Source of the DNA: Bombus terrestris
Lineage: Eukaryota > Arthropoda > Insecta > Hymenoptera > Apidae
Assembly: GCF_910591885.1 (NCBI RefSeq)
Contig: NC_063275.1
Location: 11,892,501-11,956,500, forward strand
Direction of reading: 5' to 3'
Length of the DNA: 64,000 bases
This document shows, piece by piece, positions 1 to 13,010 of this stretch. The notes under the pieces are model-generated. The model did not search any database, had not been told where the DNA came from, and saw only the letters and a program-made list of their open reading frames with translations. The number at the start of each line of letters is the position of its first letter. Position 1 is the first letter of the stretch. The position numbers and the translations under genes are program-made.

Positions 1-3000
1 TGCAGCAGAAGAAATTCCCAACTGTGTAAAAAATAATCAAATTCATGGCTGAAAGTAAAGTAAGATTTCATACTTCTTTTAGAGTACATTTGCCAGAGAC
101 AATTAATGCGAAACGTGGAACGTGAGAACGCGGAAAATTCATCGGGAGCGGGGTGACGAGCGTAAAAACTAGCAAAGTTTGCCTGGCGTCACGAACGAAG
201 GAGAGAAAAAAATTGGCCAATAAACACGCGCCGGCCTCGATTTTTCCTCCTTGGTCATCTGTTGTTGCGCAATCGTAAATCCTTGACGAGCCCGCGTTTT
301 CTCATTTAGCAGCGCCAACTTACCGCTTCGCGTCTAATTGATCCTTCATAGGTAACTAACACCAACTTGTTGCAACGATCTATAGATCATCTCTTTTCGT
401 CGATATTCTCTATATTTCCTTCTTCTTCTTCTTTTATTCAGCTTAGAAGGATTTTAAACTTAACGCTGTTTGTTCAGCGAGAAAATATTTAGTTGCCCTC
501 CGGATCGATCCTTTCGTTTCTGTAAATGTTTCCTTTCTCGTAGTAAATAACAGAAGAATGTTTCTCAGTGTTTGTTTGAGGACAAACCAAGTTGACTGTG
601 GCGTTTTAGGTTGATCATTTGAAGAATAGTAATTTATAAAGAGAGTGTAAGATTGGAATTTGGAGTTCCCGTGTGTATTTTTATTTGAAAGTTAAAATTT
701 AAAGGTGTAAAATCTTGCAAAAGATTTATAAAATGTCGTAAGTAAAAGAAGCTAAGTATTATAATATTTTATAATTAAAACAAATTTTAATTTATATTTC
801 ATGTACTTCGATCATTTAATCGTATATATAAACTATAGGACTATAAATTATAGGATTGAGATATTATTCGTAAAATTTGTAGAAATATTTGAGAAAAAGT
901 CAAAGACGATGTACTTGTCGTTTACCAATTAACATGAATCATTTCTCTCGATTCTTTTCGATTATTTGGCAAAAAAATCTAGAGATTCTAATTAACAAAA
1001 ATCACCTATACGTTGGCGTGTTACATTCGTAAATTTGTAAATCACTTTCTAAGAATAACATTTTGCTCCCGTAATAGAAAATTGCTTTATTTGTTTCTAT
1101 TCTACTGCTCGTACAACATTACGGTGACCTGTTTCGCAGAGAGGTAAAACAAAGCTGGAGAAATATCAGGCAAACAATGCTATCGTAATGGGTGTTTAAC
1201 ATTTTCCAAAGGAAAGTAATTAGTAAATATCGCGAGTAGGTAACTCGAGGCGTGCATTACGTGGACCTTAAACGATGAGATATTCTGCCTGTCGCGATCA
1301 AAAGACACATTGTCCTCGTAGTTAGCGCGCTTCCTTTCGTTTGCCGATGAGGCTTTCGCTCATCATCAATTTCCAGGTTCCCACTATACTCTGGTACTCT
1401 CATTGTTTTATTTATTCATTTATGAAAATGAATAAAACATAAATAAAAATGTTAATGAATTTCAACGAAGAATAGATTTTCCTTGATGGTGTTGAAAACA
1501 ACAATTCAAGAAATAAGAAAGCCCATCTAAATTGATAATAGTTGCTTCGAGATTAGTTAACTCATTGAATTTTGAAATTGAAATGAATCTTTTCATATAC
1601 GTGTTTAGAATTAGAAAAGAATAATATAAAATTATAAGGCGAATGATATTACTCTGGTGAGAAACTGTAAAATCACAGTCACATCGGTAAACAATAGCTA
1701 CAAATCTTCAGGTATCAAAATATTTTCGTGGATTTCGCATCTTGCATCGAGCAACAGACGGATAAATTACAAACAAATATTTGTAACTATTAAGTAATTT
1801 CCGACCGAACGATCGAAACGAAGGACAAATATTTACGTAAACGAAAGAAATAGATTCGAAACGGGACTAAATTAAAATTCTGATTAAAAAATTCCTCTGG
1901 AGGGCCGGATGTTCTAATTCATAACAAAGAGATGAGGAAGAATCGATCCGGGAAAGCGGATAAAAACGAGTTATCATTATTATTCGTGGTACGGTGTGCG
2001 CGCATACGATTCGCGGCAAAAAGAAACTGCGAACGAAACACGATTCAATCGAAACGAGTCGCGCGTGAAACAGCCACTGGACTGTGTAAAACGTACACGA
2101 ATTGTATTTCACGTAACCATCGCGAGAAAAGAGGCATTTCGTTCTAGCAATCGGAAAAATAACGAAATAGATCGATAATGGAAGAATGATCATCGGTACG
2201 TTATGCATGCGAGAGTGAAAAGAGAAAAAAGTAGAGAAAAATGAATGCTTTTTCTTGGAGCTCCGAATCCAAACGTTACGCAGGCTATAATTACATAATC
2301 AGTTTTTGTTCAGACATCGACTAATCCGCTGTGCGTTGTATACGTTTCACGATCGATTATGCAACAAGGATGGACCGTTACGCTCATTGGTTCGTTAACG
2401 CGCTCGTTATTTCTGCATTAAAGTCTTAATCGTTAATATGTAAATTATACAGTATAAAGTACACTGATAGTCGGATGTAAAGATAACCGTAATTAACGTT
2501 TTCACGCTTTACATGTTAAGAAGTTAATTTTAGAATTGTTTTCGGAGAATTTTTCAGTCGTTTTTTAGGAGACAATATTAGAAACAATAATAACGATTGA
2601 AATGAGTAGCTTCGTTTCTAAATTCCAGTTTAATTTTGGATCGATACTAAGGAGAATTATGTACTTTTTATACTCAGAATTGTGTATGTGAGTATAAGTG
2701 AAATTTGTGTTATACATTTTCTCTGTACCAAATGCTCGTCTATTGTGAAACATACAATTATATCATTCGCTCATTTCTCTTGTCGATTATAATTTAGTTT
2801 TACAGTAGATCTACAACGTTTTCTCTCCTGTTTTCCTCTTTAAACTTCCTTTTTTCTGTCACCATAGATATGCATATAATAGAGTTTTTAGTATCCCCAG
2901 ACATAGTAGTAGAACTTGATTTCAAAGTGTCCGAAACTTCTCTCTCTAGAAATAATATTACCCGATTTATATACATGGTAATAACACTTCAAGATGCGAA

Positions 3001-3840
3001 ATTACTTAGAATACAACGATCACATCTTCCATTCCTATCTGAGAATTCTACTTCCTACCAAGCCTTACTTAGTTCTACTTTTTATCTTTTTACTTCTGAC
3101 ATATGAACACAATCCATTCACGCCAAGAATATTCAATCTGCAACTTCTTTTTTACAGGATAATTACTACCATCTCCATTCTAGATCTTCTCACAATAATG
3201 ACGCATTTCCGGCAAAATTCTCTTCGCCAGAAACTTCAATAGCCACCTCGAGCCACTAGAATCGCCCTCACACATTTTACACGTCCAATCACAATCGCTG
3301 ATGAAAATAAATTTCCAAGCACGAGCGTATTGAGACTAATCGAGTTTGGTTCGGCTGACGCGAAATAGAAGAAGCTCGCCTGGTCTCGTTGGCGGTGGTA
3401 TTACTTTAAGGGAGCCATGAAAATTTGATTCGACAGTGGAAACTTGAACGTTTGCTCGGTTAACGCGGAGCACACGATCGCTGTTGATTCACGATGGGCA
3501 AGCTTCTATCGCGTTTAATAACTTTATCGTCCGGTAATCCGTCGACGGTGGATCGTGGAACGAGAGGTTACTCGAAAACTAGTTTATTACCGTGGATGGT
3601 TCACGGTATCGGGAATTTAAATAACTGATTATCGTGAGCGCACGTCGAGCACGGCCGCGCGTGCACGCGCGTGACGTGGATTTATCATGGTGCATCGGAC
3701 GCGGGGACGCCGCTCTAATTTGGAATCCCAGACACGCAGATATGTGTGTAATTGCTAATTAACCGAGTGACGGTCCCTCGTAGTTGGATGATATACACGC
3801 GGCGACGTGACCAGCCTGCTGGCAAAAAGTTGCAACGAGC
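1..3840. other. gene-poor non-coding DNA
   Basis: AT-rich DNA with many CpG dinucleotides. The ORFs present are short, overlap in several frames, and show no protein family, splice pattern or initiation context that I can support. The part from about 3,400 to 3,840 is richer in G+C and CpG and contains a perfect 16-bp palindrome at 3,656-3,671 (CGCGCG, TGCA, CGCGCG). It could be regulatory, but no transcript can be inferred. Confidence 0.6.
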
Positions 3841-3844
3841 TATG

Positions 3845-4265
3845 CTGATGTACAGAAACTCACGATAGTTGACGAACACTTTTATGAATATATTATGTAC
3901 GTTATACGAAACATTTTGAAATTTCATTAACTGCGTTATGCGACTCGATTATTATGCGACCATATTGGCAAAGTTTGAAACAAATTTGAAAATGTAAGAA
4001 TACAATAAAAAAAAAATACATATTTGGTGCAAGTATATAAATATTTAGCAGAAATCATCTCAATTATCTGTATTATATCTGTAGGTTTCAATACTTATTG
4101 TTAGTGGAGTCATCTTTAATATTTATCATACTTTTAAGATAGCTACTCGTAACTAGTGTATTAATTTTTTTTACCAAATGTGTAGTCGCAGTAAATATCT
4201 TGTAACTACTAAATACATTTTAAGAATAATTTCAAAGTTTATCAATATAATCAGTTTTTTCAACT
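3845..4265 (+). mobile_element. dispersed repeat family B, copy 1
   Basis: This block aligns by eye with 46,066-46,440 (+) and with the reverse complement of 44,090-44,465. Shared landmarks in order are a stretch around TTTTGAAATTTCATTA (3,912-3,927), GTTTGAAACAAATTTGAAAA (from 3,973), TTTTTTTTACCAAATGTGTA (near 4,166) and TTTATCAATATAAT (near 4,237). No ORF, terminal repeat or target duplication is clear, so the class of element is unknown. It may be a decayed non-autonomous DNA transposon. Confidence 0.6.
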
Positions 4266-5209
4266 GTTCCTTGATTTAAGAGAAAACAATATTTACTACA
4301 CACCATGATTGCTCTTATTACAAAATATAGATTAGATGTAGTAAGTGCATTATATATTTGTAACAGTAGTGTTATTCATTAGTACTATTCGTATTCATAG
4401 ATTCAAGAATTCAGATTCGATTATTGATAAATAATAAATGGTAACTTCGAAATGATACGTTATACATATATATATATCAAACTACTTATCTAGCACCATC
4501 AAAATTACATGACACATTAAGATTACACATACAAAATACGAACATAATACATCACATATTCTATATTCTGCTCTTACATTCTTCATTTATCATTAGAACA
4601 GACTACATATATTACAAAGCACAGTTTGTATATCTTCATATATGTATACAGAAAAAAAACAAATTGGAAGTAAAAGCTAATATTTCTCTTTGTTTCTATT
4701 TTCCTTTTTTGTTCTTTTCATTTTATCGCTGTCCTATATTTCTGTTCAATTAAATCATCCACAGATGCATCATCCAGTTGGCCAATAAATAAATGTAGCA
4801 AGAAAGATCAATATAAATGAGAGAATATTTATCCACATACCCGATGCATGCAACGCACGAAAACCCGATCCAAAGAGGACTTGGAATCCTGAGCTTTCGT
4901 GGTCTTCTCCTTACACCAAGCCTGTCCCATTTTTCTTCCTGTCCAGCTATTATCTCGACCGTTCCTCTCGCCACGTGCCTTGTCCTCCTCTCCTTGTTTC
5001 TTTCTCGACAGAACCGCCACGCCGCTTCTCTCACCGATAAGGCCGGATAATGTAGGCCATCTTAAGACCCGTTCCTCGTGACCTGCCACAACCAACACGT
5101 CTCTCACGCGTCTCCCAATGAGCGAGTAAGCGACCGCTCCACTAATGAGATACGTTGGTCGACCCTGAAAAAATTCGCGAACGTATCATATTTATTTAGA
5201 TTCTTGGAT

Positions 5210-5560
5210 CAAGATACGAGCGAATTAACAAATTATCAGTTATTAGAGCTTTGGGAGATTTGTGAATCACTGAATCTTTGTACTTTTGAATTTCTGAATT
5301 TGTAAACTTTGAGAGCTCAATATTTTGAAACATTCACTTTTCAAGCATTCAGACTTTCCAAAGTATTCAAAGTACTCAAATTTCAGAGATTTCGGATTCT
5401 TACATTACTGATTTGCCAAATTTCTAAAGTTCAAAACTGCCAAACTTCCAAAATATTGAATTACCAAGTTCCTACGTTCCCAAGTTGCCAGGTTCCTAAA
5501 TTCCTAAATTCTCGTTGGCAAATCCTCTTATTCGCTAGCTCTCAAATTCCCAATAAAATC
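5210..5560. repeat. cryptic short-period tandem repeat
   Basis: A simple-sequence stretch built from variants of CCAAATTTCT and CCAAGTTCCTA, with a rough period of 10-12 nt, clearest between 5,410 and 5,520. The ORFs running through it (for example 5,309-5,593) are repetitive by-products of this structure, not genes. Confidence 0.6.
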
Positions 5561-8500
5561 AACCACCGAATGAACAAATTTCTGAGATTCTGAGAAATTT
5601 GCAAAAATTTCCACAAGCTTGACATTGTTGGTTTGAGATTATTATGAAATTTACAAATATCCAAGCTGTTTAATACTAATTCAACTAGCTAGATGTATTG
5701 TAGTTGATCCAAAATCGATTAATCTCAAGGTCACCCCAACCCATCCAAGAATCAGCTCACCAATAATCTCTAAGCCTCGAAGCCTGGAAGCTTAGCTTGA
5801 TCAATACTGATCTATGGTATTCGGCCAGTAATGTATGGATCCCCGTGATATCGTGGAGAACACGATTTACTGCTTTGAGTGGTTTGGGCAACGCATACGA
5901 AGATATCTTCCTTTTCCCCTTAATGGACTCTGTATTCTCAGTCTAAAATGCTTAGGTAAGCATCGACATTCTCAGGAAAAAGAACTTATATAACGCTAGA
6001 ACCATCGATTTTAACTTTAAAATACATAGCGTTAGATATTTCATAGTAAATATTAATAAATAGTTAGTAATTGGAAAAATAAAAAATCTGCCACTAATCT
6101 TAACAGATAAAACAAGAGCGAAAAATAAGAAAAATTGTCCATCATTGAAGAATCTTTGCAAGACAAAGTAACATTCCAAGAGCAACGATACATCAATGAG
6201 ACTAAGCAAGTCTGAATTTCAATATAATACCAAGGTGCATGCGCACGCCCAGGTATTCGAATCAGACTCGTATTGAATCTTTTCCCGGATGGTTGACCTT
6301 CTACCCACTATGATCATCCGAAGAATGTTAGAACACACCCCTTAACGGTGCATTAGCAAGTCTATAGTCACTATACAACGCTACTTATCCTCTTCTTACA
6401 ATGGTCTAACCCTTTGTTCTTGTCATATTCCCAGCTGAAACCGCCAGACCAACAAAAATCAATGATTCGGTAGAATAATTCGCGAATAAACGCCGCTCGT
6501 AAAACGATTCGAGTGTTACCTTTCGTCGTGCATCGGAGGAAGAGTGAACCGATAGCGTGAAATTACCAACGAAGGTAAGATGCAGCTTTGTGTTTGTGAA
6601 AAGTAAGAAACTGAATTAATGGGATGTTATATAGCTAGAGAATTCTCCTTTGAAGAATTGGTTTAAAGTGACGTTGGGATGAAGGCGATAAAAGATATTT
6701 AAGAGAGGCTTCTGTAAAAGACAAGACTGTAAGATGAAAATAAAGAATAAAATGTTTAAGGCCTTGTATATTAGTTGTTAATATTTGAAATATTATATAA
6801 AAGCTAGCGAGTTTCTTCTAATTGCAGCTTCAATTTTGTTCATGTTTTGCATGATTCTCGAAAATGAATTTTGTTATATAATACATAATGTCTGTAACGT
6901 TATGTTACATTATTTCTATAGCCCATCACCACACATTATCATCACCTACCACTACCTACTATTACAACAATAGACGATAGTGTGTCTGTAATTTTGAGTC
7001 TATGAATGTTTATTTAAAATTCTTCCATTGAGACTGTATGAGGTATATTCGTGATTGAGAAGTATATTCCTATTGGCGTACCATCTGATGTAGTTGAAAG
7101 GTCAGCAACCTGCATTGTAGTTGCATTAGAATCTCTCCAATGTTTCTTATATTTAAATGCGAGTACAGATCAGTATCTACTAGAATTTTAAAAATATATT
7201 TTCCCAGTTTAGTACATTATATAGATAAGAAGATTAGATAAGATAAGAATTGCGATATTTTAATTCGTTATTTATAATGTAAAGCAGAAGATTCTAAATA
7301 CCATTTAGAAAACAGTCTTCCATCTTTCACACGAGGCACGTAAATCGATAGAAGTTCCATTTTCAGCGATAATTCAAAGTGGTTTTATCCAATCTAATCA
7401 TCTCTATAACTAAAACACATAAGAACTTTCACAGACTCAAAAATTCGAAGATACGATTGAAATCTACAGAGCCAAGCATGTATATAAACTTTCAATTAAT
7501 TTCCACGATAACAAAAAATATACGAACATAATTCATAAGAAATTATGCAAAGCACAAAAATAGAAACCTTCAAAAAATTGTAAAATACTAATGTTCATCA
7601 AAAAATATATAAAGTACTAATATTGCTTAAAAGAACAATTTCCTGCAGAAACATAGCAAGCAGATGAAAATTTAGAGGCACATGGACACTGGTTTTGCAC
7701 CGCAACGTCCGCACCATGAATGGACAGGCAAGTGGGCCCGCAATGGGAACACACACGTGCGTGGAACAGCACCTACGACATGGTGTGGTCGCGTCACCGC
7801 GTGTACACCAGAATCGGTGAATAAGCGCGCGATTGTGTGCAACGCATAATCATGTTATTATACGTGACTCTTGTTCCCGTGGACTTGTTTCTTGCTTTTC
7901 TCCGGTGTTCACTATTTTCTGCATGTTATTTATCAGTGTCATCAGATCCTGACGGTTCGTCGGTCAACGTTTAACGCGTCGTTAACACGCGGTGTTGACC
8001 GTGTCGCTTAAATAATACGATTATCGATGCTCTATTAAACCTCTATAACGCCGTACAGTTCCAGAGTTACATAATTATGTAATTACATATATTTTCTACA
8101 TTTTATTCTATTTTCTTATCATTGAATTATTGTATCTTTTTACTTCGTTAATACATTAACACCATAGAGGAACATTAACATACATGGAGAAACTTTTCGG
8201 GAAAACGATTTATAAGATAAAATGGTGATTTAAGTAAGTTGTTTTGGAAGTTTTAATTCTAATTGTTTTAACAAAAAAAGGTACGTAACGAAATTTTATA
8301 AACATAATGAAAATGAAGATGTTAATGGTCATTTACTTTTGCAAATTATCAGACACGTACCGTATTATTTAAATGTTCCATCGAAGGATGTAAACTACTC
8401 GAAACGGTTAACAGGGTATTGCGTAACTTAACTCGTTCTAGTTTTTCCAAGTCGACTTTATCGCAAAGACCACGTGAAGCAATGTTCCAGACAGCGAATA

Positions 8501-10890
8501 GAGAGTCCGAGTTGCGTAAACGCCATGTTGTCTTTAACGTGCCACGCGCGGGACCATGCAAATCGCTTGGAACTATCGTATCTGCATTTAATGTCTGTAG
8601 TTCTTGAAACTCCAAAATTTTAGATTTAACGTTTTATTATTATTACGCTATCTTCACTCGTTTATCTTTATTTAACGTAACTTTGAATGTGGATCTAGAG
8701 CACATTTTACAACTAGTCTAAATTACACTTTCAATGAAATATAAGTTTACAGACCTTGTTAAACATTAACATAATCGTAATTTTGAAATATTCTGTGATA
8801 AAAACAAACATTGTTAAATAAAAGTTGAAGGTATTTCGAATTACAATGTATGGTACTATATTTTTTCTTTAATATATATGCTATATAGATATATTTTTTT
8901 TGGTTACGTATATGTGTATATTTAATATAATATACTTTATATATCTATTAAAAAATTACAAATATTTCTGATCCACTGTTTGAATAAAATATCTACGAAA
9001 GAAGATCAAATATTCTAAAGCAACTTTCTAAACTTCATCGATTCTTATACATTTAACCTTAAATCTTTGTTCGAAGTTATGATTCTGCCACTTACATAAA
9101 AATTAATTTCAGAATTCAAAATTATCACTATTTTTCTTTAAAATCAAGCATGTTAAAGTACCTTTCTTCATTACGTTACAAAATTCTGCCAAACTTCCTT
9201 AACCTCACGGCATTAACCTTAAACCTCCACAAGCGTTACAATTAGACATGCAAAAGTTGATTCTATTCATTTGCAGCTTCTTGTCCCTAACTTCGTTGAA
9301 ACCAGCACGAAACGAGGAGGCACGCAAAGAACAAACATAAATTAAGCACACGCGAATAATGCGAGATATCCAAACATTCTAGCGGTCTCCACGCGCGTAG
9401 TCGCGTTCACAATTACAGGCAAATAAAGGAAAGGAGGAAGGAACCGCGAAACAACGCCGCGGTCGCACTTTCTAACTCCTCCAAATCGTGCATCGAGAGT
9501 TTGCACCTGTATAAACAGTCGCAGCACGAATACGATATAACCCGATCGTAAATTAAAGCACTAACGATACGTATTGCTCTGGCCGCACCCAACGTTATAT
9601 ACATATGTACGTAAAAACTTAACCTATACTTGTTAACCTATTCTATCAAATAGACCTGTTGTATTAAATTTGTCTTAGTCAAAATTAACATATACTTGTT
9701 AATCTATTGACAGAGGAACATGTTTTAATTCGTCATTCAGACAATAATTTAAGTAACTTAACATCACCTATCTTCTTATTTCCATATTTGTTTCAAATTT
9801 ATCATGTTTACATTTGCAAGAATTCCTAACCTAACTGAGATTGATTTGTCTCTATAAGATTTCATAATTCTAGAAATTCTTGATTAGAGGACGATTCGAC
9901 TAATGAGTTAAAAATTTGGACATATATACACATAGGTTTTAAAGAGATAGGAAGAAACAAGAAACAAGAAACAATTCTGAGTTCATATCATATAACCTTG
10001 AAAGAAGCTTTAGATCTTTATCTAGCTAGAAATATCTCAAATTATATATATATATATACTTGTTTTGACGCGTGAAACGTATGAACATTAGCTTGTCGTT
10101 GATTTTACGATCGTGCTATATTATTTTCCGTGAACTATAGACGCGAATCATGAGAAACAAGAAGTCGATAGTATAAATCGAGTACATCGAGCAGGATTTT
10201 TAATATTCAGCAATGAGTCTGTTATGCAACCGTGATTCGTCGGCAACGAAACGCGTCCAACCGTGATCTCATCACCGTTCCGCGAAAAGACTGTAAATAT
10301 TTTATAGAGACTGCTCGAAATACTGATGGTTGCTGGTAAGAAGGTTATTCGTATACAATCGCGAGTTTACGACTTATGGGTGCGTTTTTAGTAAGAAAAA
10401 TTGCTATCGAGAATATTTAATACATACATAATTTATAAATGAGATAACCTAACTATGAATTTTGTAAATGTACTTGTTACGTACAAAGTATAAAGATATA
10501 TAGATAATTTTATATGTATAGATGTACAATTAAAGGTTAGATAAAAATAGAATCGCGATTGCGAGCATAACAAGTCTTATGTATATATCAGCATTTAGAA
10601 TTTACATGCAGAGTATTTGTATTCAAACACCTTGACACGCCCAGAGATTCAATAACTATATTTAAAATAGAAAGAAAGGAAGTTTTACAGCTTCACGTGG
10701 ACCACACCTTTTAATAGAAGAATAATTCTTATATGTATACAATATGAACTTCAGAATTTAAATAAATACATTTTACAATGCTAATAATTATTTCTATTTA
10801 TAGTAATAATAACGTAACAATAACTTAAATAGACTAAGCACATAGACTATACTATTCTCCATAATAAAATATACTACACACTTCAGAAAG
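5561..10890. other. gene-poor non-coding DNA
   Basis: No supportable gene. A CpG-richer patch lies at about 7,690-8,000 and another at about 9,340-9,590. Both give short overlapping ORFs on both strands and neither encodes a recognisable protein. The rest is AT-rich, with TA-rich simple sequence near 8,860-8,950 and 10,035-10,060. Confidence 0.55.
9619..9740. repeat. local two-copy tandem duplication, about 66 bp
   Basis: TTAACCTATACTTGTTAACC at 9,619 recurs as TTAACATATACTTGTTAATC at 9,685. The flanking bases that follow also align loosely. It looks like an old tandem duplication in non-coding DNA. Confidence 0.55.
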
Positions 10891-11250
10891 ACTCAACTCT
10901 ATAAACTTAACCCAATCATTATTCTAACCGATAATCATAAACATCAGCATTCTAAAGAAGGATTCAAATCTACAAACCTATCCCAAGCAGTGTCATTTCC
11001 CATAACCATAAATATCATTCATCGTAGAAGGATTCAACTGTACAATCCTAATCCAAGCATTACCATTTCCCATAACAATAAATATCACCGATCCCAAAAA
11101 GAAGAACCTCAACTCTATAAAATGTAACCCCTAAAAGGTACCATTTGCCATAACAGTAAATATCATACATCCGAAAAACATTCAGATCTATCTACGAACC
11201 TTAGATTTCACCTGACTAAAACAAAAACATCATATAAGATAGGAATTCAA
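10891..11250. repeat. degenerate minisatellite, about 70-bp unit, five units
   Basis: Units begin near 10,891, 10,962, 11,032, 11,108 and 11,180, and a partial sixth begins near 11,245. Each starts with a variant of ATTCAACTCTACAAACC. Most then carry a block like CATTTCCCATAACCATAAAT followed by ATC. Unit lengths are 71, 70, 76, 72 and 65 bp. Divergence between units is considerable, so the array is old. No coding role is evident. Confidence 0.7.
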
Positions 11251-11587
11251 CCTAGAAAACCGTAGCGAACCGCGCGAAGCATCCGAACTACGCCTGGCCG
11301 CAGTCTGGACGTGAATTCAAGTTCAGCCAGACCAGAGATAAAGTGTCAGTTGAACCTGACACCGGTACTCGCTCAATCTAAACGGAATTCGATCACGAAC
11401 AAGATCAACCTTCCAAACCTAGCCCAAACTCGATCCAACGTTCCCAGACTACGCCTCGAGCACGTACCTTTTCCTCTGACCCTCAATATCCAACCAGATA
11501 GTTCCCGCCAGCAATCACTGAATTCCTCGGTATGTTTGAAACAACACTTCAGCTTCCGATCTTTTAACTTACTACTCCTATAAGTAA

Positions 11588-11785
11588 ACTGCGGATTTTT
11601 ATGCGTATTCATATTATTGTGAATATAATGAAAATAGTAGAACCTCAGAAGAAAATTATTTTACTTACCAAGTATCATAGGAAGCACTATATTTTGAGTT
11701 GTTTATGTATTCTTTCATATTATGTGCATTCTGTATAATTTTACAGTTTCAAATTTCCTATAAATGCATAAAAATCCTCAGTTTA
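11588..11785 (+). mobile_element. MITE-like repeat family A, copy 1
   Basis: The element starts with CTGCGGATTTTTATGCG (11,588) and ends with ATGCATAAAAATCCTCAG, so its ends are inverted repeats of one another. The interior matches 22,463-22,650 in order: a block near GAATATAATGAAAATAG, then AGAACCTC, then a GCATTCTGTATAATTTTACA-like block, then AAATTTCCTATAAATGCA. Length is about 195 bp and there is no ORF. These traits fit a non-autonomous DNA transposon. No clean target-site duplication is visible. Confidence 0.65.
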
Positions 11786-11839
11786 ATCATAAAATATGTA
11801 GAGATATATATAGGACACTGTATGAATGATATTCACAGG

Positions 11840-12110
11840 ATCGACAACGCGATCGCGATCCTTTGGACGAGACGAGTACGCGCGCGCAGCTGCCTGGCTG
11901 CAGGGCAACTGGTACCGTACTGGTACCAGTCGGTCAGATGTACGGCACCGTGAGTACGCGGACACGGTGCATGCCGGACAGGTTGTGTGTATCGTTCGGC
12001 GTAGATGGTCAGGTGGTATGCGGCCGTGGCGCGCTGTAGCGCGATACTGTGGACCCGGCTTAAGGCTTTCTAACCGCAGCCTCAGAGCTACATACACTGT
12101 GCTCCTCTCG
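11840..12110. promoter_or_regulatory. GC/CpG-rich island with clustered inverted repeats
   Basis: This island is clearly richer in G+C than its surroundings. It carries several perfect inverted repeats: GCAGC at 11,886-11,890 with GCTGC at 11,897-11,901; ACTGGTACC at 11,908-11,916 with GGTACCAGT at 11,922-11,930; GCACCGTG at 11,945-11,952 with CACGGTGC at 11,963-11,970; and CGCGCT at 12,030-12,035 with AGCGCG at 12,038-12,043. Long ORFs on both strands here follow from the lack of AT-rich stop codons. It may be an orphan promoter, an enhancer or a structured RNA. I cannot choose between these. Confidence 0.4.
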
Positions 12111-12414
12111 TTCCTTAACCGAAAGACAAGTTGCAGAGATAACAAGTTGATATATGTATATATGTATAACTACCTACATATGATCAGAAGCCGATTTCGA
12201 CAAGGTTATGATACAGAGTGAATACGTTTTCTGACGAACTCAATATGTTAAAGCAATCAAATATATATATGGATTCTGTATAAATATAGATTCTTATAAA
12301 TCTATGTAATTCGACCTTCAGATGTTTTGTTCAGAATGAAACTTCGTCAAAATATCCATAGCTTTAAACACACTAATTTTGATTTGATATAATATTAGTT
12401 TGGTACTGATTCAA

Positions 12415-12545
12415 GAAGAATCGATATCGATAATTGATACCGAGTATCTAGAATTTCTATACGTATCGATATTCCCTATTGTGTACTTTGATATCGAATT
12501 AATCAAATATCGTTAGTAGTATCGATATCGATTCGATTGCTGCTT
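12415..12545. other. cluster of TATCGATA-type motifs
   Basis: Several overlapping ATCGAT/GATATC words occur here, for example ATCGATATCGATAA near 12,420, TATCGATATT near 12,464 and TATCGATATCGATTC near 12,520. TATCGATA is the core of the insect DRE bound by DREF, but these could equally be a simple repeat. No gene start lies close by. Confidence 0.3.
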
Positions 12546-12975
12546 AGTATAATAGCAACTATATATGTTCGTACATACACCTTCGCTCAAAAATCTTGAT
12601 TAAAATTATAAGTGAGTCTTATTGTGATTATAATTCATACTGTAAATGATAAAAAAAGATATGCTACTAATATATCAACAATTTTGTGCAAAATGTAATG
12701 CAAAATTTGTAATCTATCTCAAGTATCAGAGTTCTATTAAATAAGACTTTTGAGCGGGAATGAAATGTATATGTGTATGAAATGAAAATATATAGTGTCA
12801 TTGTCAATACTGCTTTTAAGTTAACCAACAAGAGGATCACCCGTTATACCGCATCACAATCGTCGTCATCCTCGTCGTTGTTGAAGAAATCGCTACTCGC
12901 CCACCTCCACGTTTCTTCTCTGCATCTTTGGGTAAGTACATATCTGCCTTTCCTTTCCACGTGTCCCTCATGCTG

Positions 12976-13010
12976 GCCCCTTCTCCGCGCATCGTTTCAG
13001 TAGAAGGGGC
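12976..13010. other. 9-bp GC-rich hairpin
   Basis: GCCCCTTCT at 12,976-12,984 pairs perfectly with AGAAGGGGC at 13,002-13,010 across a 17-nt loop. It overlaps an intron-like segment (12,932-13,000) that begins GTAAGTA, has a pyrimidine-rich stretch and ends TTTCAG. No coding exon could be joined across that segment. Confidence 0.35.

Noticed and set aside
8349..8615. Minus- and plus-strand ORFs of 88 and 62 codons in a moderately GC-rich patch
   Set aside because: No domain, no signal peptide, no splice continuation, and open in both strands at once. Kept as unexplained non-coding sequence.
11783..12221. Long overlapping ORFs on both strands (120 and 131 codons)
   Set aside because: They coincide with the GC-rich island, where stop codons are rare. 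The composition is Arg-rich on both strands, and no domain or splice signal is seen.
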